DNA from: Patiria pectinifera
Taxonomy: Eukaryota > Echinodermata > Asteroidea > Valvatida > Asterinidae
Reading direction: 5' to 3'
Assembly: GCA_029964075.1 (NCBI GenBank)
Contig: CM057135.1
Location: 44,616,457 to 44,680,456, forward strand
Length of the DNA stretch: 64,000 nt
The position numbers and the translations under genes were made by a program. Position 1 is the first letter of the stretch; every line of letters starts with the position of its first letter. This document shows, in pieces, positions 45,746 to 56,547 of the stretch. Below the pieces are notes generated by a model. The model saw only the letters and a program-made list of their open reading frames with translations. It was not told the origin of the DNA and did not search any database.

Positions 45746-46729
45746 CGGGGCATAAAAACAGGGTCATAAGGTTGGGAATTGATTTTTGGCCCTTTTTGGG
45801 ATGTTGATTAAATGGAGTATGGGTAATTTTTGCCCAAATTATTTTCATTTGCGCCTTAAAAGCTAATGAAAACTGCCAGCTCCCCCCCCTCCCATGATTG
45901 AAATCTGTTTTAATTTAAAGGACAGAATCCATAATCATCATCCTTCGGCAGCGGAGCAGGCGACTACAAGCTTCTTCCATTTACTGCAATCTTGGGCAAG
46001 TGTTGCGATTTGGTCTGGTAAGCATGATTCGGGGTTAGTATTTTATTGCAAATCTTATAACAGGGACCTTTTTCAAGTTTTTTGTTCCAAAGGGTCCAAT
46101 GTTCAGCCATCGCCATCTGGTCCGTCGAATTCTATAAACTTTCCAGACATGTAGATTATGATGTACCATAACTAAAAAGCGTTGTTCCCGATCCACAGTT
46201 TGTTTGGGAATGAAAAAAATCTGGGATAAAAACGCCGAAAATTTTGCATGAGAAAAAAAACATAAGAAACAGCGCCCTGTATTGACACAGTCAGAAACAT
46301 TTGGGCACGCAATGAGCGCTGCCAGATAATACTTCTTTCAAGTTCCCTTTGAAGATCATTACAGATCAAATTCGTCTAAGCTGTTGCCGAATGGCAGCAT
46401 TCGGAAATCAAATTAGTTGTTTATAAATCATATAAGACGAATTGAATTTCTTGACTTACTAAAAAGGTTTGGCGTAGACTAGACGAAATCGATACTTTGG
46501 TAAAAAAACGTGTACTTGTTGTTTGAATTGCTTGAACTGAATTTTAATTTAATGAGGTTGTGGAATGCTCGAAGACATTTCCGTCATTTTTAGGGTGTAT
46601 GTAGCCTAAGGTGTGGTGAAATAAAAATGACTACATATTGTGTCTGTCATGAAATGAGTAGAAAAGGTACTTTTAAGAGCTGTTTTTCAGGTCCTGTTTT
46701 GACCTGAACGTGCAATTTGTGTAAAAGTT
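45746..46729. other. gap without recognisable gene
   Basis: The segment 45905-46150 ('ggcgactacaagcttcttcc') looks like part of a further dispersed repeat that I cannot classify. No gene. Confidence 0.45.
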
Positions 46730-46860
46730 GTCGTTGGGGGCAGCAAACAAAACATAGTAAATCGTGACGTAATAAACAGGACTCGTTTATACTACACTGC
46801 ATCGGGAGTCCTGTTTATTATGTCACAATTTACTATGTTTTGTTTGCTGCCCCCAACGAC
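46730..46860. repeat. long palindrome, 55-bp arms
   Basis: Arms at 46730-46784 and 46806-46860 are complementary at 53 of 55 positions around a 21-nt loop. The loop's 'atactacactgcatcg' is itself repeated inverted just outside the right arm (46861-46876, one change). Able to form a long hairpin. Confidence 0.95.
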
Positions 46861-47007
46861 GATGCAGCGTAGTATCCAGAACGTGGTGTATAAAAAGCAA
46901 CCTCGAAAACCAAGGGCAATAAGAAAAACAATATGAATCAATCAATCGAAAAATGATTAAGTAAAAAATAATAATAATAATAATAATAGCCTACTGAAGA
47001 CTCTTAA

Positions 47008-47435
47008 AAGGGTATGTACAACATGTGCTTTTGATGCAATTTTTCAGAAATAAATGGATTTGAGGATTAGTATGTTATAGCAAATATTGTTATAACTGAT
47101 TTGTTTCATGTTTTGGGCTTGAAGATGCTGGAAAATCAAGAGAACTAATCATGTTCTTGTAGTCTGGTGCTCTGACCCCATTTAAGATGAAACGGATCAA
47201 TTTATAGACTTTTGGGAATTGTAAGGTCAGAGAATCAGTCTAGAGCAGGTTTGTACCCCTTCACAGGTGTGTAATACCGGTACATTGCAAAGAAAATGGG
47301 CAATAACTACCGGTAAATCTGAAAATTTAGAAGCAGTTTTTGAAAAAAAGGCCAGTTTTTTCCAGCGTTGGCAAAAAACTAATTTTCCTGAAAATGTCAA
47401 CAGCCAGGATTTTACAGGATGCTTTAACCCTAACC
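47008..47435 (-). mobile_element. TTAA-flanked MITE, reverse truncated copy
   Basis: Begins after TTAA (47004-47007) and follows the right half of the family in reverse ('ttgtaaggtcag', 'ttttacaggatgcttta'). It breaks off next to the GGATTCAGGA foldback. Confidence 0.75.
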
Positions 47436-47458
47436 GTTTGGGCTCTTTTACTAGAAAG

Positions 47459-47575
47459 TATCCTGAATCCACCGAAATCCACCAATTTTGTCATGCAAAA
47501 AAGGTTGGTGTAGTGTCCTGAGTCCATCAGAATCGCGGGCAGTGTAGATTGATGGATTCTGGCGGATTCAGGCTA
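47459..47575. repeat. GGATTCAGGA foldback repeat
   Basis: 'atcctgaatccaccgaaatc' at 47459 is mirrored by 'gatggattctggcggattca' at about 47552. The same motif recurs at 50740-51185. Confidence 0.6.
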
Positions 47576-47607
47576 CCATGCTTAAACAAATTACGGTATG
47601 ATTTTAT

Positions 47608-47770
47608 GATAGTTTATGATAGGAACTTGTAACTTTCAGTATATATCGACCCTCATCCTAAGTGGTGCATATTACTCTGACGTAATTATGATGTCATCGG
47701 GTGTCAAATTACAAGCGATTTTCATTAAAAAAATGACGATCTTCTTACACATATAACTCTTGAACAAAAT
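47608..47770. repeat. dispersed repeat paired with 39672-39822
   Basis: Near-collinear copy with 'gatgtcatcgggtgtcaaat' and flanks as at 39672. Confidence 0.75.
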
Positions 47771-47824
47771 GATCAATTATGTTCCCTCCTTGTAATCAGA
47801 TAGACCATTAATTGATAAATATTT

Positions 47825-48262
47825 TTGGTCGTGTACATGAACTCGTTTGACCTTTACTTGATAGCATGTCTATCACTGAAACGCTTCCGCTTGCCAGCGG
47901 AAGACTTATTGACCATATACACGTGTTACATCCGTCCCTTGCTGGAGTACTACGTACCAGTCTGGCACTCCTCAATAACCACACAACAAAGCAACGACGT
48001 AGAGATGATCCAGAAGACAGCTCTTCGCATTATCCTCTCCGATCACTATGAGACGTATGACAACGCTCTCCGGGTGACTGGCCTGATATCCTTGAGTGAG
48101 CAAAGGGAACAACTTTGTATCAAGTTCGCGAAATCCTTGTATAAGAATTTCAGACATTGGTTCCCCGAATCACAGAGCTCAATGCGTCAGCTTCGGCACA
48201 GTGAGCGACTGAGAGACTTTAAGTGCAGAACGGAGAGACTGCGGAGCAGTACCCTGCCTTAC
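47825..48262 (+). pseudogene. LINE ORF2 C-terminal fragment
   Basis: C-terminal region of a CR1/L2-like LINE RT: LLTIYTCYIRPLLEYYVPVW, then MIQKTALRIILSDHYETYDN, then LCIKFAKSLYKN, then STLPYL. 5'-truncated, then cut by the R3 repeat at about 48265. Open over its length. Confidence 0.85.
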
Positions 48263-48264
48263 CT

Positions 48265-48585
48265 AGGGCCAAAAAAAAAAAATAGTTCTGCTTCCGATTA
48301 CATGCCTTTCAAAAATAGGGTCGGTCGGTCGGAAAAAAAATTTTTTTGCCAATTTTTTTTATGCAGATTGAATGGGGTATTCAATTATATGCGAAGTTTT
48401 AGCCTGAACTATTTCCATTGCACTACAAAAGCTATACACAAAATGGCCACAAAAAGTGAGTAAAACCTACCTTAATTATTGTCAATATATTTACGTTCGA
48501 TAATTCGCCAAAAAAATTGTGGAAAATTCAGGTCGTTCGCACCATAGGCACAACGCTAGTCAAGAATGGGAGCTGGCCAAAACTC
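48265..48585 (+). repeat. dispersed repeat family R3, copy 3
   Basis: Matches 4926-5262 in order. It replaces the end of the LINE C-terminus, so it inserted into or recombined with that LINE. Confidence 0.75.
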
Positions 48586-49239
48586 CGAAGTGTGTGATGC
48601 ACTGTACATGTACCCGGCCCGCGGCCAACGGGTCGAAAATTTCAGGAAACACGCTGCATTGTTTCACTCCAAATACGAGTAGTACGATCTCAAAATGAAC
48701 TCGTGAAAACGGAAAATACATACACAGACAAGCTAGATCAAATCTGTGAATTAACTTGCAAAAATGTTCTTTCTCCATCGGTGTTTTCTTGGCATTTTTA
48801 CGATGTCTTTCTCAGCATTTTTACGATGTCGAGTCCGACCAGTTGACAGAGCACGTGCCTGCGCCTGCTGCATAGCCATGCTACTGCTAGCGCTATCGAT
48901 CGCATAGCCGTGCACAGACTAGTTACCGCATTGTCATAATTGGCCTAGTCAGACTCATAAATCAACACCTAATGTAATGTAATAAAAAAATGCTTATGTC
49001 TGGATGTAAAACAAAATGCATTCAAAACACGGTTCTTTTTATCTAGTTTGGGTAGAATTTTAACATTTTTTAATGCACATGTATGTATAAGAGGTTTTTT
49101 TAGAATATTTTTATGTTTTAACATTATGGGTTTTTTTAAATGATTTCTGTTAATTGTAAGTTTGGTGAAATCAAAATGAAGACATTAGCCTGTAATCAAA
49201 ACAATGCACAATTTCTTCAGAACGGTTTACGGTATGAAC
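48586..49239. other. gap without recognisable gene
   Basis: No supported feature. Confidence 0.5.
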
Positions 49240-49375
49240 CTAGTGTGAACTTGTACCGTGTAACAAAAATGTTATACATAATATTACGTCATCATGACGT
49301 CATCAGGTATCAAATTATGAGCGATTTGATGTCACGATTTGACAAAATATTTTGACCTATATCTCTTGAACTTAA
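49240..49375. repeat. TGACGTCA repeat, diverged copy
   Basis: 'acgtcatcatgacgtcatca' at about 49286, followed by 'ggtatcaaattatgagcgat', as in 39672 and 47608. Confidence 0.6.
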
Positions 49376-49463
49376 TAGAGTATCGTGTTCATTTTTTCTT
49401 GAGGTTGTAGACGGAACCTTGAGCAACATTTCCTATTCCCGGGCACAAAACTGCTTGACCTTT

Positions 49464-49484
49464 ACTTCCGGTGTTACCGGAAGT
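49464..49484. repeat. ACTTCCGGT inverted pair
   Basis: ACTTCCGGT and ACCGGAAGT around a GTT loop. Each arm contains an ETS-type GGAAGT core. No promoter context is evident. Confidence 0.6.
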
Positions 49485-49683
49485 GCAATTGAAATTGAAT
49501 CTAACTCTTAAACGGAAGCATTTTACTACAGACAAATACATTATGGAAACTGTGTTAAGTGAGGAATGCCAATTAGTATAGGCTGTTATGTAGGCCTACT
49601 TTTGCATTGTTTTTTGCTAAAGAAGGAATTTTTGTCATATTTTAGAGTTTACCTTCCTAAGCCAGAAATCCATTGGTAACATT

Positions 49684-49850
49684 TTTTTCCATCTACCATG
49701 TGGCGGCCATCTTGGATTTCAAAATGGCCGCCATTTCGAACCTAATATGTATCATAACTTCGGACCTGATTGTCATATGAAGTCCATTTTGGTGGCAAAC
49801 CCTATGTTTTTAATACCAAGGAACCCACATAAATGATTGATGATGGGATA
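49684..49850. repeat. dispersed repeat with AAGATGGCGGCC core
   Basis: Contains GGCGGCCATCTTGG facing ATGGCCGCC, then 'tgaagtccattttggtggca'. The same order occurs in reverse at about 63812-63995. The core matches the known YY1-type AAGATGGC site. Confidence 0.7.
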
Positions 49851-50084
49851 CTCCAAATGGATGGCTGCATGTTGAAGCCCTGAACCGATGTGTGACATAC
49901 AAATGCACTAAGTTGGCCACACATTCACCTACAAATCCCTCTTAAAGACTTTCTCATCATATTCCGTACAGTTCTCACATGAAAGTATACTCTCTGAGGT
50001 ACAAGATAAGCAAAAACAAAAAACTTGTTTTCTGTTTCGAAAGTCTTTTTTTCTGTTTTGAAAGTAGCGCCAGGTTGCAACATT

Positions 50085-50330
50085 TTGTCCTTTGGAAGAT
50101 TAGTGTGTTATAGCAAATATTGTTAAACTTACTTGTTGCACGTTTTGAGCTTGTAAATGCTTCAAAACTGTTCTCATAGTCTGGTTCCCTGACCCCATTT
50201 AAGATGAAACGGATCAATTTATAGACTTTGTGGAATTATATGGTCGGAGAATCAGCCTAGCAGGCTTGTACCCACCCCATCACATTGTGTAATCAATTGC
50301 AACACGATTTTGGACCCAAACAAAATTTGG
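50085..50330 (-). mobile_element. TTAA MITE family, reverse fragment
   Basis: Shares 'gttatagcaaatattgtta', 'gaccccatttaagatgaaac' and 'ggatcaatttatagactttg' with 47008-47240. Both ends missing. Confidence 0.7.
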
Positions 50331-50645
50331 TGTGATGATTGGCCTATATGAGAAACCCCAAAAACTGAATTTTCGTTGGCAAATTGGCTCGCTAGTTTTT
50401 CAGATACGGGTCAACAAACTTTTGACTAATTAGCATCAAATCAAAAAGTTACGCAAGGATCAGTGCCCGTTTTGAAATTAGAAGCAATTTTCTGAAATCA
50501 ACATGCCCATGGAGAACTGTGCACAATTTGTATACCATGTATGTACACGTACACGTACCATAAATCACATTTTTCATTCATATCCACACACAACATATCT
50601 CAGCACTCAGCAGTCAGCAGTATCAATCAAGCAATGCACTGTTAA

Positions 50646-50738
50646 AGGGAAAATACAACATTTGCAAACATTAAAAAACGAAATAACACGAAATACCTTA
50701 CTGGATTGTTAGGGAAGGACAGTTTAACCCTATACTGA
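50646..50738 (+). mobile_element. TTAA MITE family, left-end fragment
   Basis: After TTAA at 50642-50645 it reads AGGGAAAATACAACATTTGC and continues to 'gacagttta', where the GGATTCAGGA repeat takes over. Confidence 0.75.
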
Positions 50739-50739
50739 A

Positions 50740-51185
50740 ATACTTGAATCCATCAAAATCCAACCCCCCCCCCTTTTTCAGGGGATTTCAGTGGATTCAG
50801 GATACCTCCTGTAAGATCTAAGACACTGCATTAAGATCTCAGTGTTGTTTTATTGAGTGCTCACAACCAAGTGAAGAATACATACATGTACAGGCACAGT
50901 ATGTTGGGTGTTGTCCTAAGGAGTCGTATTACAATGGGTTCTCATTGGACAGTGGGAGGTGGTCTGATGTGGTCTGACCATACTTCTGGCCTGACCTACA
51001 AGTATACATTGCATATGTTAAGGGTCTCACATGTGTACCGGTACTTACATGTTACACCTCCATATTGCACAAACTGGGGGATTTTGATGGATTCAGGATT
51101 GTAACCCTAGGGGAACTGCAAGATTTTGATGGATTCAGGATACATATTGAGCTGTTGGGGGACTTTGGTGGATTCAGGATCTCAA
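50740..51185. repeat. GGATTCAGGA repeat cluster
   Basis: 'gattttgatggattcaggat' or close variants occur at about 51081, 51122 and 51167. A foldback pair lies at about 50746-50803 around a C-run. Noncoding. Confidence 0.65.
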
Positions 51186-53519
51186 CAGAATAACTCTTTG
51201 GCTATGCTTGTGGTCAAGTAAACGCTGCTTGTAGCCCTGCCAGGTCTGACACATGCTGTACAATATGTATGTACTGGGCGGTTGGGAGCTTGTGACTGCG
51301 GCTTATTGGGCCTCAACATATTGTTGCGTTCCCTAATAGCAGTTCATGAAACATTTATTAGAGTCAACAATAATTCAATAAGTTGGAGGGAAACAGAGCT
51401 TTGGGGGTGACAGTCACACTATGTCAATACACTGATTTATTCATGTCTTCACTTTACATAACTTTGTTAGATTTCATCAACCTATAGGGTTTCTCCTCTT
51501 GGTAGTCTTTGGTAGCGTTAAAGAGATAACAGGTTGGCGTCTACAAAGTCTATACATGTACTATGTACTATGGCAAAACCATGTCAACCAATACGAACTG
51601 AGTGGGCACCGGCACGGTACGGGTTATCGACGGTCAGACCGAAGCGGGAGCGGTCCGCTACGGTGACCGGGGAGGCAACGGTAACTGGACGGGGCCAGCA
51701 AGTGTGCCAGGCCGCACTACAGTTCGAACCAAAGTGTGCATGTGGCGTATCGGGTATCCAAGGTCAATCGAGGCACTATGCACCAAGGATAGTGTTTATG
51801 ACAAGACCGGGCTAGCATAGCTGAACTACGGGGGGAATGGCTACGGGGAGCCGGCTGGCCACAGCGGGGGGCGGTCCGCTGTGGTGACGGGGATGAACTA
51901 GCTCTGGCTGGGCTAGAACACCAGACAACCGTACAACATGTTCAAGCTAAGACTAGCAGTCCAATGGCCATTCGAAACTGCACAGCACCACTGGGACTAG
52001 TGTATTGCTATTTCACCAGCTTCTACACACTCCTCGAGGGATCTAGGAGAAGGATGCTTCATAATAACACTAGTACTAGTGATTGCACTATTACTTCACC
52101 GCGCCTCAACCACCGAGGGAGGCCGATGCTTCGTAGTGACAAGAGTCGCACAACAATCGGTCTGTCAGAGTCGAGTTCGCCGCACATCATACGATTTACC
52201 GCACAACATATAAGTTTGCCGCACAACTTTGGGTTTAGGGTTCGTTCGCACAACATTGGTTTCGTGGTCCGCCGCACTGCCGAAAGTGAGGAAAACCTCC
52301 GGTATTTATTGGCAGTACAAGTCTCGGGATTAAATAATGCATGAGCACTGATTTAGGAATCAACCAATAGTAATCTTCCATGTCTAAGGGTCACATGACT
52401 AGTCACATGATTTACTAAGAGTGCCTCGTGCAAGAGACTAGAAACGTGTGCAATTACCTAAAGGAAAACATGGAGAGAGAAGTGTGCAAATACAGAGAGA
52501 GGTGTGTGCAAATAGTTAGATCAGAGTGCAAAGGTGTTTACGCAACATCTCGAGCAACCTTGACGGAGTGAGTGACAAGCTAAAAGGTTACTGTGTCACA
52601 GGTTATTGACACCACAGGATGTCTTACCATGCCCAGCTACGCGACCACGCAAGGGTAACATTCCATTCCCTCGAGCTAAGTACGGGACTAGAAAACTGGA
52701 CCGAGAACTCCAGTTAGTGTTCATGGGTAACACACGGGAGAGAGAAACGCTCCGTGCCGCTGAGCAGTCTCTCGGAGAACGCCAAAGCACGCATGCTATG
52801 GGGAAAGGAACTTAGCTCGCTGGGGCGAAGGGAGGTGTGGTCAGTTGCGCACATGTACATCGCTACATGAATAATGCATACAGTAGCGCGCTTGGTATTG
52901 CATCATGCGCTGTGCTTGGTAAAAGACCCTGGGAATAAAAGTGCAAGTTGGCAATTTACGATAATTAGGTAAAATAAGGGAACAGCAAAAGACAACAATA
53001 AGATTGTGTACTTCATGGACAGAGTGAATCCAGAGGGCGCTAGATTTCCATAATCAAGCATTCTGGGTTCGTAACAATATAAACAATGGATTTTTTTATG
53101 TACATAACCAGGCCATCTGGGCAAAGCAATGCTGGGGTCGTCACCTCTATTCATTGGGTACATGAAATAGGACAATGGCTCATTGGAAAGCCCTTCCAGA
53201 CAATGCAAACATTGTAGTATACATAATTACCCACATCATATGTCCACCAGCAGTTGAAAAAGTAGAGGGCGTCAGTATGGGAGGACGTAGCTTATTTTCC
53301 TGTTTTTAGGGGTTTTTTTACTTGATTTTAGTTCTTCTTTTTGCAATTGATGGGTTTTTTTTTAGCAACTTAAGGAACTGCTGATCAGTGCATGGAGCAC
53401 TTTTTTAAAAATGAAATTTGATAGAACTTTTTCTGAAAATGTTCTTTTCCCGCGGTTTCACACCTGGAAGCGACCATCTCTAAATAGCGTATTTCGTTGA
53501 GTGTTTTCTACATCGTCAA
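51186..53519. other. unclassified, GC-richer block, no gene identified
   Basis: From about 51590 to 52800 the GC content is higher, with short repeats ('ggtccgct.cggtgac', 'ccgcacaacat'). Frames of 93 and 126 codons (51534-51815, 51964-52344) have no recognisable domain. It may be an LTR or leader of an unrecognised element. The rest, to 53519, is AT-rich and empty. Confidence 0.35.
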
Positions 53520-53900
53520 CCTTTGTTAGTAACTCTGTCAGTCTGTAACCATTTTAATGTGTGCAACTGTGGATTTGGTGCTGCAATCTTCATTCAGAGA
53601 TTTTGAATGTACTTTTTAACTCGAATATCTGGATTTTTACGGGAATTGCAACAAAGATTATTGTCAATGAAATATTGATTTCCAACATGACTCGCCACAT
53701 GCACAACAGAGGGATGCTCATCACTTCGACAACATGCATGGTGGTCCTGATGTTATACAAAACTCTCAGTAATCCACTCCCTGAAGTTCCACAGCTGTGG
53801 AGCTGCAATCACTGGCAACACCAGTCCAGATTGAACAAGAGGACTGGGTGAGTTCGCTCCAATTTTCTGCCAGTATTAATTCATCTTTTAGTAACTATCA

Positions 53901-54455
53901 TTGGACCGAAGGAAAGTGGTGCTCAGCTCAAGCCCAACAACACATGCTCTGTTTGTTATATTGCTTGCTAATGACACTGCCGTTAACCCTAATGACATTG
54001 CCGTTAACCCAGGGCCATATCAGCCTAAATATCCGTGTGTGTTCTGCAAAAAGGCAGCTAAATACGGACAACAGGCCATAGAGTGTGACACTTGTTATGT
54101 ATGGTTTCACAGAAACTGTTTGGGGATGCAGGAAGAAATCTACAATGTCTTGTTCTTGTTGAACATACATCATATTCTTGGTTGTGCTGGCTGTCAATAT
54201 GGCTTAGCCAATTTTGACTCCTCATTTTTCGCCAATTCAAGTATTGACTTATCCAATAGTTTTGAATCACTTAGCTCCATATCAGACGTTGGATCAGAAT
54301 ATTCAGCACTCTTGTTCAATGCTCACAGTCATATTATTAGCCCTAAAACGTCTAGCCCCAAGTGTAGTAGGGAAAGCACCAAAAGAAGTACATGTAACAA
54401 GCCAACAAAAGCCCACCCTCGCCGGAACAGACAGGAATTTTTGAAAATCCTTAAT
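53901..54455 (+). pseudogene. LINE-C ORF start: 2A-like motif and PHD finger
   Basis: Open frame containing LLANDTAVNPNDIAVNPGP then a C4HC3 PHD finger (CVFC, CDTC, WFHRNC, CAGC). DIAVNPGP (53994-54017) matches the 2A ribosome-skipping consensus D-V/I-E-x-NPGP except Ala for Glu; 2A-like sequences are known in APE-type LINEs of marine invertebrates. A 21-bp tandem duplication precedes it (53970-54011). A Ser-rich linker and basic PRRNRQEFLKILN follow. The frame is open to the inserted element at 54456. Confidence 0.8.
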
Positions 54456-55198
54456 AGAGTTGTTGGCTATTCATAACAGTTACCGACTTCCAACAGTTGG
54501 GTGAAACGTTACGTAATCCTCCTTTTAATGATGGCATTCAAATGGCGCGTGATTTCTATTGTGACATTGAAGTGGCGATCCTTCTCGCACGCGCAGAGCG
54601 ATTTCTTTACAAAGAAAACATCCTCTTCAGCGCTGACTGACTTCAACAGGCCCATTCTTAATTTGCATGTGACAGTTGCAGACATACAGTCACCCCTTGA
54701 CAGTTATGTGAAACTGTTGTACAACTGTTAGACCGGACTGTTGCGTATAAAGCAATCAAATTGCACTTAAGAACAGTCGTTGTAAGTTGCCACGAAAAGG
54801 TCTCTGAGTCCACTGATGTGATCCGTCAATTATCCCCATTGCATTGCCTTCTGGGAGTAGTGGTCTCGTCATTGCCCATTCCTGGGCATTCGGCCATCTC
54901 ACATGCCTTCGATAAATCAAGGGGGCTGAAAGGGCAGCAATCTCGAAATAATATTACATATATAATCTTCATTTTCACCAAACATTTACAAAATAATAGC
55001 ATATGAAGGATATAACCATATTTGTTTTGGTTTTCATTTTTTTTTTACATTTTTAAAAATTATTCATCAATGGCATACCATTGCACGAAGTTTCAAAGCT
55101 TCAAGAGCTTCATTGAATTGGGCTCAAATGTGAGCAAAAACGTTTTCACGAAGTAACACCCTCCTAGTTTGAGCGCTCTCCTAGTTTGAGCTCCGTTT

Positions 55199-55514
55199 CC
55201 ACGAAGTAACACTCACCGAGTCTTGTGATACATTGAAGCGTTCTACTTATAAAAAAAATATATTTTCGCACCTTTTTTGGTTTTACAAACTATCACTCAC
55301 CTTTTTCTCTTATTTCTTGTTAATTTGATATACAAACGAGTGAAAACCAGCAAATTTAATAAATCCAATACATCAATTGTCCACAACGAGAAACCCAACT
55401 GACAATACTATGCAGTTTTGACGCAAAGTGTTGTTCTAGAAAACGTTCAACTTTAGATGCCGTTTACTCCGATTGCTAGTTTTTACTGGTATGTACATGA
55501 GTGTTACTTCGTGG
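55199..55514. mobile_element. nested 316-bp MITE
   Basis: CCACGAAGTAACACTC at 55199-55214 is exactly complemented at 55499-55514. An extra 'cacgaagtaacacc' lies 52 bp upstream (55147), with a doubled 'ctcctagtttgag' between. Noncoding. Confidence 0.75.
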
Positions 55515-55628
55515 TGTCACTGACGAAATAACAACAGATTGTTGATTGGGGAAAGTGCTTCTCCTCGCCTTCCTGGGATTATAACTTCCCTTGAATCATC
55601 AAATATTGTGAGAAAATCTTCACGGGTA

Positions 55629-56059
55629 ACTCCAGTCAAAGTAAACAGAAGACGAAGGTGTTCATTGAACAGTTAATCATTAAAAAAATCTCTTCCTTGT
55701 CTCGGTTCATAAATGAACAGAGCACTGTAAATGTCCCCAAAATTATCTTCACACACGCGAGAGAGATAATTTGATAAGTCTGCTTGTCTTGTAAAGCAGG
55801 GCCAGTATAGCTGCGTCATCCATATATATTTGCTTTGAGCTCAATGATTAACAATTGTTTAATGGCCCAGTATCGGCTCTGTGTGATTTGCTATTGTCAT
55901 GTTTGAGGTAAGCGTGCCACTGTTACGGCATGGGCTGTATCAGATTTCACCCAGTGCTCTGTTCGGAACATTTTTATGAACCGAGATAGACAAGGAAGAG
56001 ATGGTTTTAAATGATTTATGTACTTTAACACACTGATCTATTTTTACTTTGACTGGAGT
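55629..56059. mobile_element. nested 431-bp inverted-repeat element
   Basis: ACTCCAGTCAAAGTAAA at 55629 mirrors the end at 56059. Complementarity continues through 'ctcttccttgtctcggttca' to 'cagagcactg', giving arms of about 100 bp around a core of about 220 bp. Noncoding. Confidence 0.75.
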
Positions 56060-56547
56060 GCGTTTCCGTGCTATATTGTGTAGGCCTATATATTTGTTTC
56101 AAAACCCATATAAAAAAAATCGTTCTGGGCTGTTTATTGATCACTTTTCACACTTCAAAACAGAAATCATTTTACTCACATTTATATTTTTCAAAATAAA
56201 AACATAGTGTATTGCTATTAGTTCACATCGGAAATTTAGTGGTGAAAAAAGAACAAAGCTGAATGCCTCATACAGGCATGACCGCTTACGAAACTAATTA
56301 AAGGATTGAAGAATCTTAACCCTCCAATTAACTATACTCCCTTTTTTGACAAGGTTTTCCAAGCCGAGTGACCCACAGGATGGCTGGTGTTGCTGTTTAG
56401 AAGGCCGATCCGCCGTAATGATCACCACTTCAATGTCACAATAGAAATCACGCGCCATTTGAATGCCATCATTAAAAGGAGGATTACGTAACGTTTCAGC
56501 CAACTGTTGGAAATCGGTAACAGTTACGAATAGCCAACAACTCTAAT

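Larger units (their letters stand above)
54456..56544. mobile_element. 2,089-bp DNA element with 125-bp TIRs
   Basis: Left arm 54456-54580 and right arm 56420-56544 are inverted copies (AGAGTTGTTGGCTATTC start, only a few mismatches), flanked by AAT at 54453-54455 and 56545-56547. No transposase frame. It carries two smaller inverted-repeat elements. The 3-bp target duplication is compatible with Harbinger-, CACTA- or other groups; unresolved. Confidence 0.88.

Noticed and set aside
45314-45769. Open frames of 129-151 codons on both strands
   Set aside because: A 117-bp (39-codon) repeat keeps frames open. No start context, domain or relative supports a protein.
51534-52344. Two frames of 93 and 126 codons
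   Set aside because: No motif or composition supports a protein. They sit in a GC-richer, repeat-bearing block.
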